This document shows, one piece after another, positions 18,706 to 27,427 of a stretch of 51,312 nucleotides of DNA (positions are counted from its first letter, which is position 1; each line of letters opens with the position of its first letter). The position numbers were made by a program, and so were the translations under genes. The notes under the pieces are model-generated. The model was not told the DNA's origin and made no database searches. It saw only the letters and a program-made list of their open reading frames with translations. Origin of the DNA: Paludibacter propionicigenes (GTDB lineage: Bacteria; Bacteroidota; Bacteroidia; Bacteroidales; JAIFNL01); the NCBI GenBank assembly GCA_020721325.1, contig DYNA01000001.1:32810-84121 (forward strand), read 5' to 3'.

Positions 18706-19413
18706 TTATTTAATCATTAATAGAACGAAAAAAATAACCAACAAAACAAATGTAGTAATACTGAATATTTTAATTAAATGAATTTGCTCGGATTGTTTAA
18801 GGATTAAGTTTTTAATTTCTTCATAATCAGCACTTTTAGTGTTTATTAAAGTATTTGTTTCGGTAATTTCTTTTGAAATCTTTGTCGTATTTTTTGTAAA
18901 AGATGAGCTAAGCTTTTGAACTTCAGTACTTAATTCGTATTGCTTTGCCAAAAAATTATCCAGTTCTTTATTTACATTATGTTTTAAGTCTGAGTTTGCT
19001 GCTTCTTGAGTTAAAACGGTATCAGCCAACATTGATTTAATTTCGTCTGTTTTAATCTCCAAATGGTTTAAATGCAAAGGAAAATTGATACTTTCTATTT
19101 TTTCGCTTAAAACAAGGGTCGATTCGCTGAGTTTTGTATAATCTCTTGTAATCTGATTTATTTCATCAGCCAATTTTAAAAGTGTTTTGCTCAATTCTGT
19201 AACATTGTCTTCGGTACTGTTTTTTAATTTGTCTAAATAAAGATGATAATATGATATAACTTCATTTAATTTGTCAGCAAAATTGTTTTGTACCTGTTTT
19301 GCACTTTCAATTACTGTGGAAGATATTTTTTCTGCTTTATTTATATGGCTAACAGCACTTTCAAGCTTAGAAAGCTCATCTTGTAATTTTATTAATTCTA
19401 TATTTAATTCCAT
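18706..19413 (-). CDS. Tail-anchored coiled-coil protein, function unknown
   Basis: The 235-residue product is almost wholly helical with heptad-like spacing from residue 1 to about 205, rich in Leu, Ile, Lys, Glu and Asn. A single hydrophobic segment (about 214-234) at the extreme C-terminus ends in MIK. It has no signal peptide and no Cys. The pattern is that of a cytoplasmic coiled coil anchored to the inner membrane by its tail, like a spacer or scaffold protein. It is not an MCP, since it lacks the hairpin tip motif. It lies 61 bp downstream of the large pseudo-helicase-like gene and is likely cotranscribed with it, although a TAAATTTG on the minus strand at 19443-19450 could give it its own promoter. 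I do not recognise the family. Confidence 0.65.
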   Translation of the reverse strand: MELNIELIKLQDELSKLESAVSHINKAEKISSTVIESAKQVQNNFADKLNEVISYYHLYLDKLKNSTEDNVTELSKTLLKLADEINQITRDYTKLSESTLVLSEKIESINFPLHLNHLEIKTDEIKSMLADTVLTQEAANSDLKHNVNKELDNFLAKQYELSTEVQKLSSSFTKNTTKISKEITETNTLINTKSADYEEIKNLILKQSEQIHLIKIFSITTFVLLVIFFVLLMIK

Positions 19414-19442
19414 ATATATTTATATTTTATTATAATATTTTG

Positions 19443-19450
19443 CAAATTTA
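19443..19450 (-). promoter_or_regulatory. Possible -7 element before the coiled-coil gene
   Basis: Reads TAAATTTG on the minus strand, 30 bp before the ATG. No TTTG at the expected -33 distance, and the tract is nearly pure A/T. Confidence 0.25.
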
Positions 19451-19474
19451 ATTAAAAAAAATCAATTTTAAAAA

Positions 19475-22400
19475 TTAGCCGTTATAATTTTCAAGAAATT
19501 TGTTATTAAAATTTGATAACCAGCCTGTTACTAATTTTAAATTTTTAATTGGTTCTAAGGTTGTTTTACATTCGGGTTTGTATTGATACAATTTATTTGC
19601 AAAAGAATTGGTTATACTATATAATTCGCTAAATATCAATTCGTAATAATTATATAATTTAAAAAATTCATCAAACAAACCGTCAATGCTCTCTTGACTA
19701 TTTTCAGTTATTAATATTTCTGAATAAAAATATAATATGTTTATTATTAGATTGTTATTGTCTAATACTTTAAGTTTTTCACACGATTTTTGCAAATGGA
19801 GTAAATTTTCATTGTTGTTTCTGCATTCGTTGATGTATTTTTGAACAATTTTAAAATCTGAGTTGGTAAAATTTTCAGTATCATAAATTAAATTAGGCAC
19901 ATTAATAGGATTTGCATATTTGCTTATTAAAAAATCATTAGAATAACTTGAATATGCCGTGTTACTTTCAGGTCTAATTTTTAATCTTTCGGCATTAGCA
20001 AGTGATAAAAGATTTTGTTTCAGTAGTGGAATTACTTCAGAATAGATGAAATTAATATAAAAATTTGTTATTTTGTAATAGATGTTATGACCTTCGTATC
20101 TTTCAATTTCTTGTTTAGAAATATTCTGTAAGTTATTTAATTTCAATGAATTGATAATATTTGCTAAGTTTTCTATTAATTGAATTTCATTATTGTTTTC
20201 TTTCGAAACGATAAAAAGATTATTATTGTAATCTATTGAAATAATGTTAATTATATTTAATTTTGCTAATCTGAACAGTGCAAGTACAGAAAAATTATAA
20301 TTTCGTAAAAGAGCTATTAAATTATTCTCTTTTATTTTTGTAATTTCATTTTCCGGTAGAATTTCCGATAGTTTAGATAATAATTTAGCAGTATCAATTT
20401 GAAAATTTGTATCAATTAATTCCTTTGCTAAGTTTATGAAATTATTTTTTTTAAAAGTTTCTAAAAGTTTTTGATACGCTATATTATTGAAACTTAATAT
20501 ATTGTATTCATTTGCATTAATGTTGTTGTTACTTGAAAGTTCAAGCCAATCCGTTAAATCAATTTGTTTATCTTTATATTTATTTATGAATATTTTTATA
20601 AAATCACTTATTTTTACATATTTTTCATTGTTAATTAATGTCGTTATTTCGTCATTCTTCATAAGATTTATTTCTGCAAACTTTGTATTATGGTTGTTTA
20701 ATGTAATTTTTGTAGGTAAACCACTTGGAATGTATTCAAAATCAATGTATTGATTAAATTCATTAAATATTAAATTTTGTAGTAAATTTTTATTAGAAAA
20801 ATAGTAGTTATCATTATTTTCTAATATTTGTATAATAGTTTGGATTTCTCTATTTTTGGTTTTGTATTGAAGATTTTCTTTTAATGAATCGTAATAAAAC
20901 TTTATATTATTTTCATTTTTTTCAGAAAAATAAAATGCAAATTTACTTTTTGTCACAGTTTCGATTTCTTTTTGGCTTGAATATGAACATGTTAAGCTAA
21001 ATCCAATAATTAATGTAGTTGTGTTAAATTTATTTAATAATTGTAAAATATTGTTGATGCCAATATAATTTTCGGGTTTGAATTTATAGTTAAATTCGGA
21101 GATTAATTCAATATTATCAATGAAAAATGCGCTTATTTTACCATTATTTTTAAAAAAAAGTTCTAAAGATTTAATAAATTCTATATCTATACATTCTGTA
21201 TAAGATATTGTTATCATATTTATTAATCCTTTCGAGAGCATATTAAATTTTATATTTTTATCAAATTTATTCAAGTTTGATAAAATTTTATCTTCAGAAA
21301 CGATAATGATTACATCATTTGAAAAACTTTTAATAAAATTAATCAGGTTTAATTTTTCATTATTATGGGCATTAAATATAAGATTATTGCTAAATAAATG
21401 ATGCAATTTTTCTTTTTGAATTGGAATTTTATAATCAAAATGAATATTGTAAAATTCTAAATAATTATTATATTCGCTTTTGCAAAAAATATTATTATTT
21501 AATATCTGTTTAGATTTTTTGTGATTTAATATTTGATTACTTATTATATTTCGTATTCTTATCAGATTTTTGGTTTGCAAGGCAATTGCATCAAAATGTA
21601 CATTTTCATTGCTTAGAATGCTGAAATCAATGGCAACATCAAAAATTTGATTGGTTAATGATTCTGAATGTTCTATATATGAAAATTTGGTGTTATTTAA
21701 TTCTAATTCATTGATTTCTAAAGATCTAAAAACAATCAACTTGATTTTAGGCATATCTTTTCCTGCCGAATTTAAGTATTTCTCAAGCCAGATTTTAAAA
21801 TCTTCAATAGCTACTTCCGAACATGCTAAATCACGCTCAATAATTGCTATATTCCATTCTTTATCAGTTAATTGTAAAATATTATTATTTATAATTTCTA
21901 TAAGTACTTTTTGGATTCTGCCTATTGCAATTGGGCAAAGGGTTAAATATAAAGCTTCTTTTCCTTTTTGTGTTTTAAATAGTGGATTGTTATAATTGTC
22001 TGATATAATTTTAAAATACTCGGAATTATCATTTAAAAAATTATTAATTTTTTTGATTTCAGTTTTTAAATTTTCTTTATCGCTTATAGAATGGATAGTA
22101 ATTTCTGTCCAATTGCTAATTTTAAATATCTCTTCTTTATAAAGTCTTGTATTTCTTTGAGTTAAGTTTTCATTTTTTTTATCATACAAACGAGAATTGA
22201 TATTTATTCCAATGTGGTTTAACGGATTTTGTAATGACAAATCTAATTGAAAATGAGCATATTCCGGTATTTCTCCTTTTGTAAAGTCAAATAGATTTTT
22301 GAGTTCTGGATTTACACAAATATTTTCAAGACTAAGCTCTTTGTCAAAGAGTTGTATAAATTCTTCTCCTAAATAGGCAGGAAGAATGTAATATAATAAA

Positions 22401-22777
22401 TCCTCTTTAAATTCAGATTTTGCAAATTCAGGGTTTCTGTTTAGAATTTTTAATTGATTTTGTTTTGTAATAAAAGGGGAAATAATATGTAATGCTTTGA
22501 TAAATAATATTTTATATTCTTCTATTTCTTCATTATTTTCCTTTGATTCGAGTTGGAAAAAAGAAAAATTACGATTAAAATATTCTTCAATAAATAGCGA
22601 AGGTGCTTGAGTGTTTTCAAAAGGCTTAAAAATTATCTGTTCATTGTTTATTTCTTTTTCTGCAGATGTGTGTAAAGTATTTATTTTAAAATACGATACC
22701 AACTCAATAAGTTTTTGAGTATTTTCATTTTCTATAATGTTATTTATGGCAGTAAGAAAGTAAGCTGCTTTATACAT
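19475..22777 (-). CDS. Large protein with a degenerate RecQ-like helicase core
   Basis: An 1100-residue soluble protein of very AT-rich coding, with long Asn/Lys/Ile-rich stretches. Residues 551-570 read FFIDNIELISEF...FKPENY and line up with RecQ motif II (FIDEAHCISEWGHDFRPEY), but DEAH has become DNIE. Downstream (near 587-604) a TTLIIGFSLTCS...KEIE segment lines up with the ALTATAT motif III, again degenerate. About 80 residues before motif II, AHNNEKLNL sits where TGSGKSL of Walker A is expected. The segment IAIIERDLACSEVAIEDF (311-328) and its surroundings resemble regions that precede helicase cores in some large proteins, as far as I recall. No helicase C-terminal motifs are seen. It is therefore probably a non-hydrolysing relative that binds DNA or a partner. 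Function unknown. Confidence 0.55.
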   Translation of the reverse strand: MYKAAYFLTAINNIIENENTQKLIELVSYFKINTLHTSAEKEINNEQIIFKPFENTQAPSLFIEEYFNRNFSFFQLESKENNEEIEEYKILFIKALHIISPFITKQNQLKILNRNPEFAKSEFKEDLLYYILPAYLGEEFIQLFDKELSLENICVNPELKNLFDFTKGEIPEYAHFQLDLSLQNPLNHIGININSRLYDKKNENLTQRNTRLYKEEIFKISNWTEITIHSISDKENLKTEIKKINNFLNDNSEYFKIISDNYNNPLFKTQKGKEALYLTLCPIAIGRIQKVLIEIINNNILQLTDKEWNIAIIERDLACSEVAIEDFKIWLEKYLNSAGKDMPKIKLIVFRSLEINELELNNTKFSYIEHSESLTNQIFDVAIDFSILSNENVHFDAIALQTKNLIRIRNIISNQILNHKKSKQILNNNIFCKSEYNNYLEFYNIHFDYKIPIQKEKLHHLFSNNLIFNAHNNEKLNLINFIKSFSNDVIIIVSEDKILSNLNKFDKNIKFNMLSKGLINMITISYTECIDIEFIKSLELFFKNNGKISAFFIDNIELISEFNYKFKPENYIGINNILQLLNKFNTTTLIIGFSLTCSYSSQKEIETVTKSKFAFYFSEKNENNIKFYYDSLKENLQYKTKNREIQTIIQILENNDNYYFSNKNLLQNLIFNEFNQYIDFEYIPSGLPTKITLNNHNTKFAEINLMKNDEITTLINNEKYVKISDFIKIFINKYKDKQIDLTDWLELSSNNNINANEYNILSFNNIAYQKLLETFKKNNFINLAKELIDTNFQIDTAKLLSKLSEILPENEITKIKENNLIALLRNYNFSVLALFRLAKLNIINIISIDYNNNLFIVSKENNNEIQLIENLANIINSLKLNNLQNISKQEIERYEGHNIYYKITNFYINFIYSEVIPLLKQNLLSLANAERLKIRPESNTAYSSYSNDFLISKYANPINVPNLIYDTENFTNSDFKIVQKYINECRNNNENLLHLQKSCEKLKVLDNNNLIINILYFYSEILITENSQESIDGLFDEFFKLYNYYELIFSELYSITNSFANKLYQYKPECKTTLEPIKNLKLVTGWLSNFNNKFLENYNG

Positions 22778-22846
22778 AGTTGTAAGATTTAGTTGCCTAA
22801 AAATGAGATTATTGAATAAAATAACAATTTTTAGGCAACAAATTAA

Positions 22847-23599
22847 TTAAGCATTAACGATAGCCATAAAATCGGAAGTTTTTAACGATGCACCACCTAT
22901 TAAACCACCATCAACATCTTCTTTATTAAATAGTTCCGTAGCATTATCGGGTTTTACACTTCCACCATAAAGTATTTTTATTTCGTTAGCTACTTCTTTA
23001 CCGTATTTATTATGAACTAAATTTCTAATAAACGCGTGCATTTCTTGGGCTTGCTCCGAACTTGCGGTAACACCTGTGCCAATTGCCCAAACTGGCTCAT
23101 AAGCAATTATAACATTTTTAATGTCTTCATTAGATAGGTTAAAAATACCTTCAACTATTTGGCTTTCAATTATTTCAAATAGTTTTCCACTTTGGCGTTC
23201 TTCTAAAGTTTCGCCACAGCAGTAAATAGCTTTTAAACCTTCATTGATTGTTAATTTTACTTTTTTGTTTAAAATTCCATTGTTTTCACCATAGTAAGCT
23301 CTTCTTTCGGAGTGTCCAATAATAATGGCTTTAACTCCCAGGGATTTAAGCATTTGTACCGATACTTCACCAGTATAAGCTCCTTTGGCTTCTGATGCAC
23401 AATTTTGAGCTGCTAAGCATATACGTTCTGTGTTAATTACTTCTTTTACAGCTATTAAATGAGTAAAAGGTGGAGCAATAACTACACCAATATTTTCATT
23501 TGCTTTTTTAACTTCTTCATTAATGCTTTTAGCTAATTCTAAGCCTTCTTGAAGTGTTGTATTCATTTTCCAGTTTCCTGCAACAATTCTTTTTCTCAT
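22847..23599 (-). CDS. tpiA: Triosephosphate isomerase
   Basis: The 250-residue glycolytic enzyme interconverts dihydroxyacetone phosphate and glyceraldehyde 3-phosphate in the cytoplasm. All signature parts are present: GNWKMN with the substrate Lys (residues 8-13), the electrophile His in IIGHSERR near residue 95, the catalytic Glu in IAYEPVWAIGTG near residue 167, and the phosphate-binding LYGGSV and GLIGGASL loops near the C-terminus. The length is standard. It is the last gene of a minus-strand unit in which DUF1599 and the DoxX-like gene come first, an order I recall from Bacteroides genomes (tpiA beside BT_3928). It probably shares the promoter near 25502. Confidence 0.97.
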   Translation of the reverse strand: MRKRIVAGNWKMNTTLQEGLELAKSINEEVKKANENIGVVIAPPFTHLIAVKEVINTERICLAAQNCASEAKGAYTGEVSVQMLKSLGVKAIIIGHSERRAYYGENNGILNKKVKLTINEGLKAIYCCGETLEERQSGKLFEIIESQIVEGIFNLSNEDIKNVIIAYEPVWAIGTGVTASSEQAQEMHAFIRNLVHNKYGKEVANEIKILYGGSVKPDNATELFNKEDVDGGLIGGASLKTSDFMAIVNA

Positions 23600-23626
23600 A
23601 ATTTTTAATAATTTTATATAACAATT

Positions 23627-24832
23627 TTATTTTAAATAATTTAAAAATTCTTTTTTCTCTGGCACATCATTACCATGCCATTTCATTACAATAGTCCCTT
23701 TTTTCAGTAAAACAAGACCCGGATTTGCTCTAACTATCGTTTTAAGAGTAATGGCATCGGTATTGTAAAATGAAAATACAGGATTGTAAATTTCCCTATA
23801 ATTCATTATAGCATCTGATAAACTTGCTGTTAAAGCATAAAATTTTATCTCTTTTTTTCCTATTTCTTTAGCCAAATTATTGATAAAATAAAGCTGTTTT
23901 TTGTTTGCTTTATCTAAATTGTAAGCAACAATTAAAACACTAAATTCTTGATTAAGAACTAATTCCGTAATATCTTCTCCTTCTGAAAAACCGGAAATTA
24001 TTTCAGGTTCGACAGAAATAATTTCAAAGTCGTGAATAGGTGGTTTGTAGCCTTCTTCTACCAATATCGGGTCGCTTGTTTTGGTAATTTGCCAAAGTGT
24101 ATCTTCCCATATTTTTTCTTCTATATATTTCTCACTATCAATCTCTTTCGTATTTCCGGTTTTCGTATGTTTTAGTGTATAAATAACCAAAAATTTATCT
24201 GCTTTTTTTCCGGCAGGCATTTGCATTCCTTCTTTTATATTTGCACCAATTTTATAAGGGCGAAAGTCAATTACTGGTAAATGTTCGTTGTTGTAATATT
24301 GAAAAATAAAGATAGAAAGAACAAAAAATAGGAGTGTAAAGTATTGTAATTTAATTTGATACCATTCTTTCATTTCTTTGCGAAACATAAAAATTAGAAG
24401 AGTGAAAATAGTAATTATTATATTCTTCCAAAATGTTTCCCAATTAGTTAAAATCCATGCATCACCAAAGCAACCGCAATCGGTTACCGGATTTTCAAGT
24501 GCCAAATAAAACGTAAGTGGCGTAAAAACAGCCATAAATAATAGAGCAAGCCAAATAAAAAGCTTACTTTTTAGATTAAGTAATAGTGCTATACCTGTAA
24601 GAAATTCAGCAGCACTTAATATAAAGGCAAGTGTAAGAGCCATTGGTTCAAAACTTTGCATGCCAAAAGCATTAAAATAATCTACAAATTTTATATATGA
24701 ACCTTGTGGGTCGACTGCTTTTACAAAGCCCGAAAATGTAAATACTGCTCCAACACTAATACGTGAAAGCAGTAAAATAACTTGAATTAAATTTTGTTTA
24801 TTTGAAGATACAGAAATCGATTTTTTTTCCAT
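23627..24832 (-). CDS. BT_3928-family DoxX-like membrane protein with C-terminal thioredoxin-like region
   Basis: The 401-residue inner-membrane protein has an N-terminal DoxX/MauE-like part with four or five membrane helices (about 12-185), including the VFTFSGFVKAVDPQGS segment and a CGCFGD motif near residue 117. The C-terminal 200 residues are soluble and end in a segment (LVLLKKGTIVMKWHGNDVP) that resembles the late strand of thioredoxin-fold redox proteins, but no CxxC is found there. Members of this family sit beside tpiA and DUF1599 in many Bacteroidota. A role in membrane redox or quinone-linked chemistry is guessed from DoxD/MauE relatives and is not shown. The ATG at 24832 lies 30 bp after the DUF1599 stop, consistent with one operon. 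Confidence 0.82.
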   Translation of the reverse strand: MEKKSISVSSNKQNLIQVILLLSRISVGAVFTFSGFVKAVDPQGSYIKFVDYFNAFGMQSFEPMALTLAFILSAAEFLTGIALLLNLKSKLFIWLALLFMAVFTPLTFYLALENPVTDCGCFGDAWILTNWETFWKNIIITIFTLLIFMFRKEMKEWYQIKLQYFTLLFFVLSIFIFQYYNNEHLPVIDFRPYKIGANIKEGMQMPAGKKADKFLVIYTLKHTKTGNTKEIDSEKYIEEKIWEDTLWQITKTSDPILVEEGYKPPIHDFEIISVEPEIISGFSEGEDITELVLNQEFSVLIVAYNLDKANKKQLYFINNLAKEIGKKEIKFYALTASLSDAIMNYREIYNPVFSFYNTDAITLKTIVRANPGLVLLKKGTIVMKWHGNDVPEKKEFLNYLK

Positions 24833-24862
24833 ATTATTTATTTTTATAATTTTTAAAAAATA

Positions 24863-25411
24863 TTAATTATTTTGCTTTTTCTCATCAAATTTTATTATTG
24901 CAAAGACAGCATAATTTCCAATATCGTAGTAATTTGAATCTATTCCCTCCGAAATTAATGTTTGACCTTTGTTATCTTCTATTTGTTTTATTCTATATAA
25001 CTTCATCAAAATCAAATCGGTATAAGATGATATTCGCATACTTCGCCATGCTTCATCGTAATCATGGTTTTTTTTTATCATCAATTCCATCGCAAAATCT
25101 GCATATTTATCATATAATTTTATAGCTTCGCTGTTGCTTATATCTACTATTTCAGTCGGTTTCAATTCCAACTGAATTAATGCCATTAAAGCGTAGTTAA
25201 TAATTGCAATAAATTCATTTTCAATGCTTTCATTTATTTTTTGTTTTTTTTTTATTTCAAAACTACGTATTCTTTTTGCTTTAATAAAAATTTGGTCTGT
25301 AATTGATTCGGGTCTTAAAATTCGCCAAGCTGCACCGTAATCGAATAATTTTTTTTCAAATATTTCTTTACATGTAGAAATTGCTTTTGCAAATTGTTCG
25401 TTGGTTTGCAT
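24863..25411 (-). CDS. DUF1599 (Nmad1-like) protein with two internal repeats
   Basis: The 182-residue product consists of two similar halves. Each has the pattern K-x-DYG/D-x-AWR-x-x-R-x-x-S-x-TD followed by a K-x-x-RI helix and a closing YA helix: residues about 19-85 (LFDYGAAWRILRPESITDQI) and about 110-175 (NHDYDEAWRSMRISSYTDLI). This is the DUF1599 family, which is assigned to nucleotide-modification or MazG-like helical folds. The acidic and Arg residues repeated in both halves suggest a metal or nucleotide site, but no activity is established to my knowledge. It is the first gene of the unit with the DoxX-like gene and tpiA, and lies divergent from folP. Confidence 0.85.
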   Translation of the reverse strand: MQTNEQFAKAISTCKEIFEKKLFDYGAAWRILRPESITDQIFIKAKRIRSFEIKKKQKINESIENEFIAIINYALMALIQLELKPTEIVDISNSEAIKLYDKYADFAMELMIKKNHDYDEAWRSMRISSYTDLILMKLYRIKQIEDNKGQTLISEGIDSNYYDIGNYAVFAIIKFDEKKQNN

Positions 25412-25501
25412 TTTTTTATTTAGTAAATAAATTATTGTTATTTAGAAGTTATTAGTTTAAAAACCAATGTTTTATTACTTTATAAAGTTTTAAACAGATT
25501 G

Positions 25502-25509
25502 CAAATATA
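25502..25509 (-). promoter_or_regulatory. Likely -7 element of the DUF1599-DoxX-tpiA unit
   Basis: Reads TATATTTG on the minus strand; TTGA lies about 21 bp upstream as a weak -33. The leader would be about 85 bases. Confidence 0.45.
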
Positions 25510-25602
25510 GAAAACTTTTTATAAGTTTTATCAATTTTTCAATAAATGTTTTTTTATTTTTTAATTTTGTTTTTTAGTTATATTTAAAATCAGCACGTTA
25601 AA

Positions 25603-26448
25603 ATGTTTTTGGAAAAGAAAAAATTTTCCCTGAATTGTAGGGGCAGGCTATTGCAAATTGAAAATCCTTTGGTTATGGGAATTTTAAATTTAACTCCTGA
25701 TTCTTTTTTTGATGGTGGAAAAAATAATTCGGTATTTAAAGCTCTAAAAAGAGCAGAAGAAATTATTGCTCAAGGTGGTGCGATAATTGATGTTGGTGCT
25801 TTTTCAACGCGCCCTAATGCTTCATTTATTTCAGAAAAAGAGGAACTATATAGACTATCTCAAGCTTTAGCTGCTATTCGTAAAGAATTTCCTGAAATAA
25901 TTATTTCTGTGGATACTTTTCGTTCGGCAGTCGCGCGACAGGTTGTTGAAAATTTTGAAATTGACATAATTAATGATATTTCTGGCGGAACTTTTGATGA
26001 ATTGATGATTGATACAATTGCAGACTTGAATGTGCCATATATTATTATGCACTTACAAGGAAATTTACAAACAATGCACTCTTTTTATGGATATGAAAAT
26101 ATAGTCAATGATATTATTTTATATTTTTCAAAGCGTATTGAATTACTTAAAAATAAAGGTATTAATGATATTATTCTTGATTTAGGTTTTGGTTTTAGTA
26201 AAAATATTATACAAAATTATGAATTGCTGAAAGGTTTAAAGAATTTTACTATTTTTGAAGAATTACTTTTAGTTGGCATCTCAAGAAAGTCAATGATATA
26301 TAAATTGCTCGAAACCAATGCTAAAAAAGCATTAAATGGCACTTCGGTGTTGAATACTTTTGCTCTTTTAAATGGGGCGCATTTTTTAAGAGTGCATGAT
26401 GTTACAGAAGCAATAGAAACGATTAAATTAGTTAAATATTTATATTAA
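25603..26448 (+). CDS. folP: Dihydropteroate synthase
   Basis: The 281-residue TIM-barrel enzyme joins p-aminobenzoate to hydroxymethyl-dihydropterin pyrophosphate in folate synthesis. The first signature MGILNLTPDSFFDGGK (residues 25-40) and the second, GAIIDVGAFSTRPNA near residue 60, are clear. SVDTFR near 103, the NDISGG motif near 126 and the late GISRKSM loop with Arg and Lys near 226 bind the pterin and pABA. In the first signature the usual DSFSDGG reads DSFFDGG. The ATG at 25603 is the first in frame. It lies 21 bp before cdaA, forming the folP-cdaA pair seen in many Bacteroidota, and is divergent from DUF1599. Confidence 0.96.
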   Translation: MFLEKKKFSLNCRGRLLQIENPLVMGILNLTPDSFFDGGKNNSVFKALKRAEEIIAQGGAIIDVGAFSTRPNASFISEKEELYRLSQALAAIRKEFPEIIISVDTFRSAVARQVVENFEIDIINDISGGTFDELMIDTIADLNVPYIIMHLQGNLQTMHSFYGYENIVNDIILYFSKRIELLKNKGINDIILDLGFGFSKNIIQNYELLKGLKNFTIFEELLLVGISRKSMIYKLLETNAKKALNGTSVLNTFALLNGAHFLRVHDVTEAIETIKLVKYLY

Positions 26449-26469
26449 TTATTATTAATTTTTATAAAA

Positions 26470-27309
26470 ATGGGATTTATAGATATTAGATTTTTCGATG
26501 TACTTGATATTTTTTTAGTAGCACTGTTACTTTATGAATTTTACCAGCTTATTAAAGGTACAGTGGCGATAAATATATTTGTTGGCATATTTTTAACTTA
26601 CTTAATCTGGATGTTGGTAAGAGCATTTGATATGCACTTGATTAGTAGTATATTAGGTCAAGTAATGGGATTAGGAGTTATAGCTTTAGTAATCGTTTTT
26701 CAGCAAGAAATAAGGCGTTTTTTATTGATAATAGGTTCACAATATTTTTCAAATTCTAAAATTTCTTTTTCAAGATTATTAGCTTTTTTTTCAGAGCCTA
26801 ATGATAAAGAAATCAAGCAAATAGCACCTATTTTATCGGCATGTAAACACATGTCGGAAACCAGAACCGGTGCATTAATTGTAATTTCAAATAAAACACG
26901 TTTAACCAATTTTGCTGAAACAGGTGAAATTATAAACGCCGATGTATCAAATCGTTTGATTGAAACTATTTTTTTTAAAAATAGTCCTTTACACGATGGA
27001 GGTGTGATTATTAGTAACAATAAAGTTATTGCAGCAGGCTGTATTTTGCCCGTTTCGGCAAATAAAAGATTACCTAAACATTTGGGTTTAAGGCACAGAG
27101 CTGCTTTAGGTACTTCAGAAAATTCTGATGCAATAATTATAGTGGTATCAGAAGAAACCGGGTATATTTCTGTAGCTAAACTCGGCAAATTGAAAATGAA
27201 ATTGACCATAGAAGAATTAGGAGAATTTATAAAACAAGAAACAATTGCCGAAAATACAAAAAATATTTCCATAAAAAATAATTTAAAAGCGGTTGCAGCG
27301 GAGAGTTAA
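26470..27309 (+). CDS. cdaA: Diadenylate cyclase (c-di-AMP synthase) CdaA
   Basis: The 279-residue product has N-terminal hydrophobic helices (about 10-75) and a DAC (DisA_N) domain. The catalytic motifs are intact: SPLHDGGVIISNN near residue 175 (DGA/DGG motif) and LGLRHRAALG near 200 (RHR motif). It should join two ATP into cyclic di-AMP at the inner face of the membrane; this nucleotide controls potassium balance and cell-wall state in many bacteria. The fold and length match the CdaA type (TIGR00159) rather than DisA. It is cotranscribed with folP, 21 bp upstream. No c-di-AMP phosphodiesterase or receptor is seen in the window. Confidence 0.93.
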   Translation: MGFIDIRFFDVLDIFLVALLLYEFYQLIKGTVAINIFVGIFLTYLIWMLVRAFDMHLISSILGQVMGLGVIALVIVFQQEIRRFLLIIGSQYFSNSKISFSRLLAFFSEPNDKEIKQIAPILSACKHMSETRTGALIVISNKTRLTNFAETGEIINADVSNRLIETIFFKNSPLHDGGVIISNNKVIAAGCILPVSANKRLPKHLGLRHRAALGTSENSDAIIIVVSEETGYISVAKLGKLKMKLTIEELGEFIKQETIAENTKNISIKNNLKAVAAES

Positions 27310-27427
27310 ATTTTTTGGTAAAAAATCTTAATTTTCACTTTTTTTTCATTTTTTATGAAACAAAAAGCTATTTTTTTCGTATTTTAAAGTAAAATTATTT
27401 AGTTTTTTTTATTTTATTTTATAAAAA

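Noticed and set aside
18706-19413. Chemoreceptor lacking a sensor domain
   Set aside because: The coiled coil has no conserved receptor hairpin motif and the membrane helix is at the C-terminus.
19475-22777. Active RecQ helicase
   Set aside because: Walker A and DEAH residues are not present and C-terminal helicase motifs are missing.
26700-27272. Antisense 190-codon frame over cdaA
   Set aside because: Low-complexity shadow of a clear DAC-domain gene.
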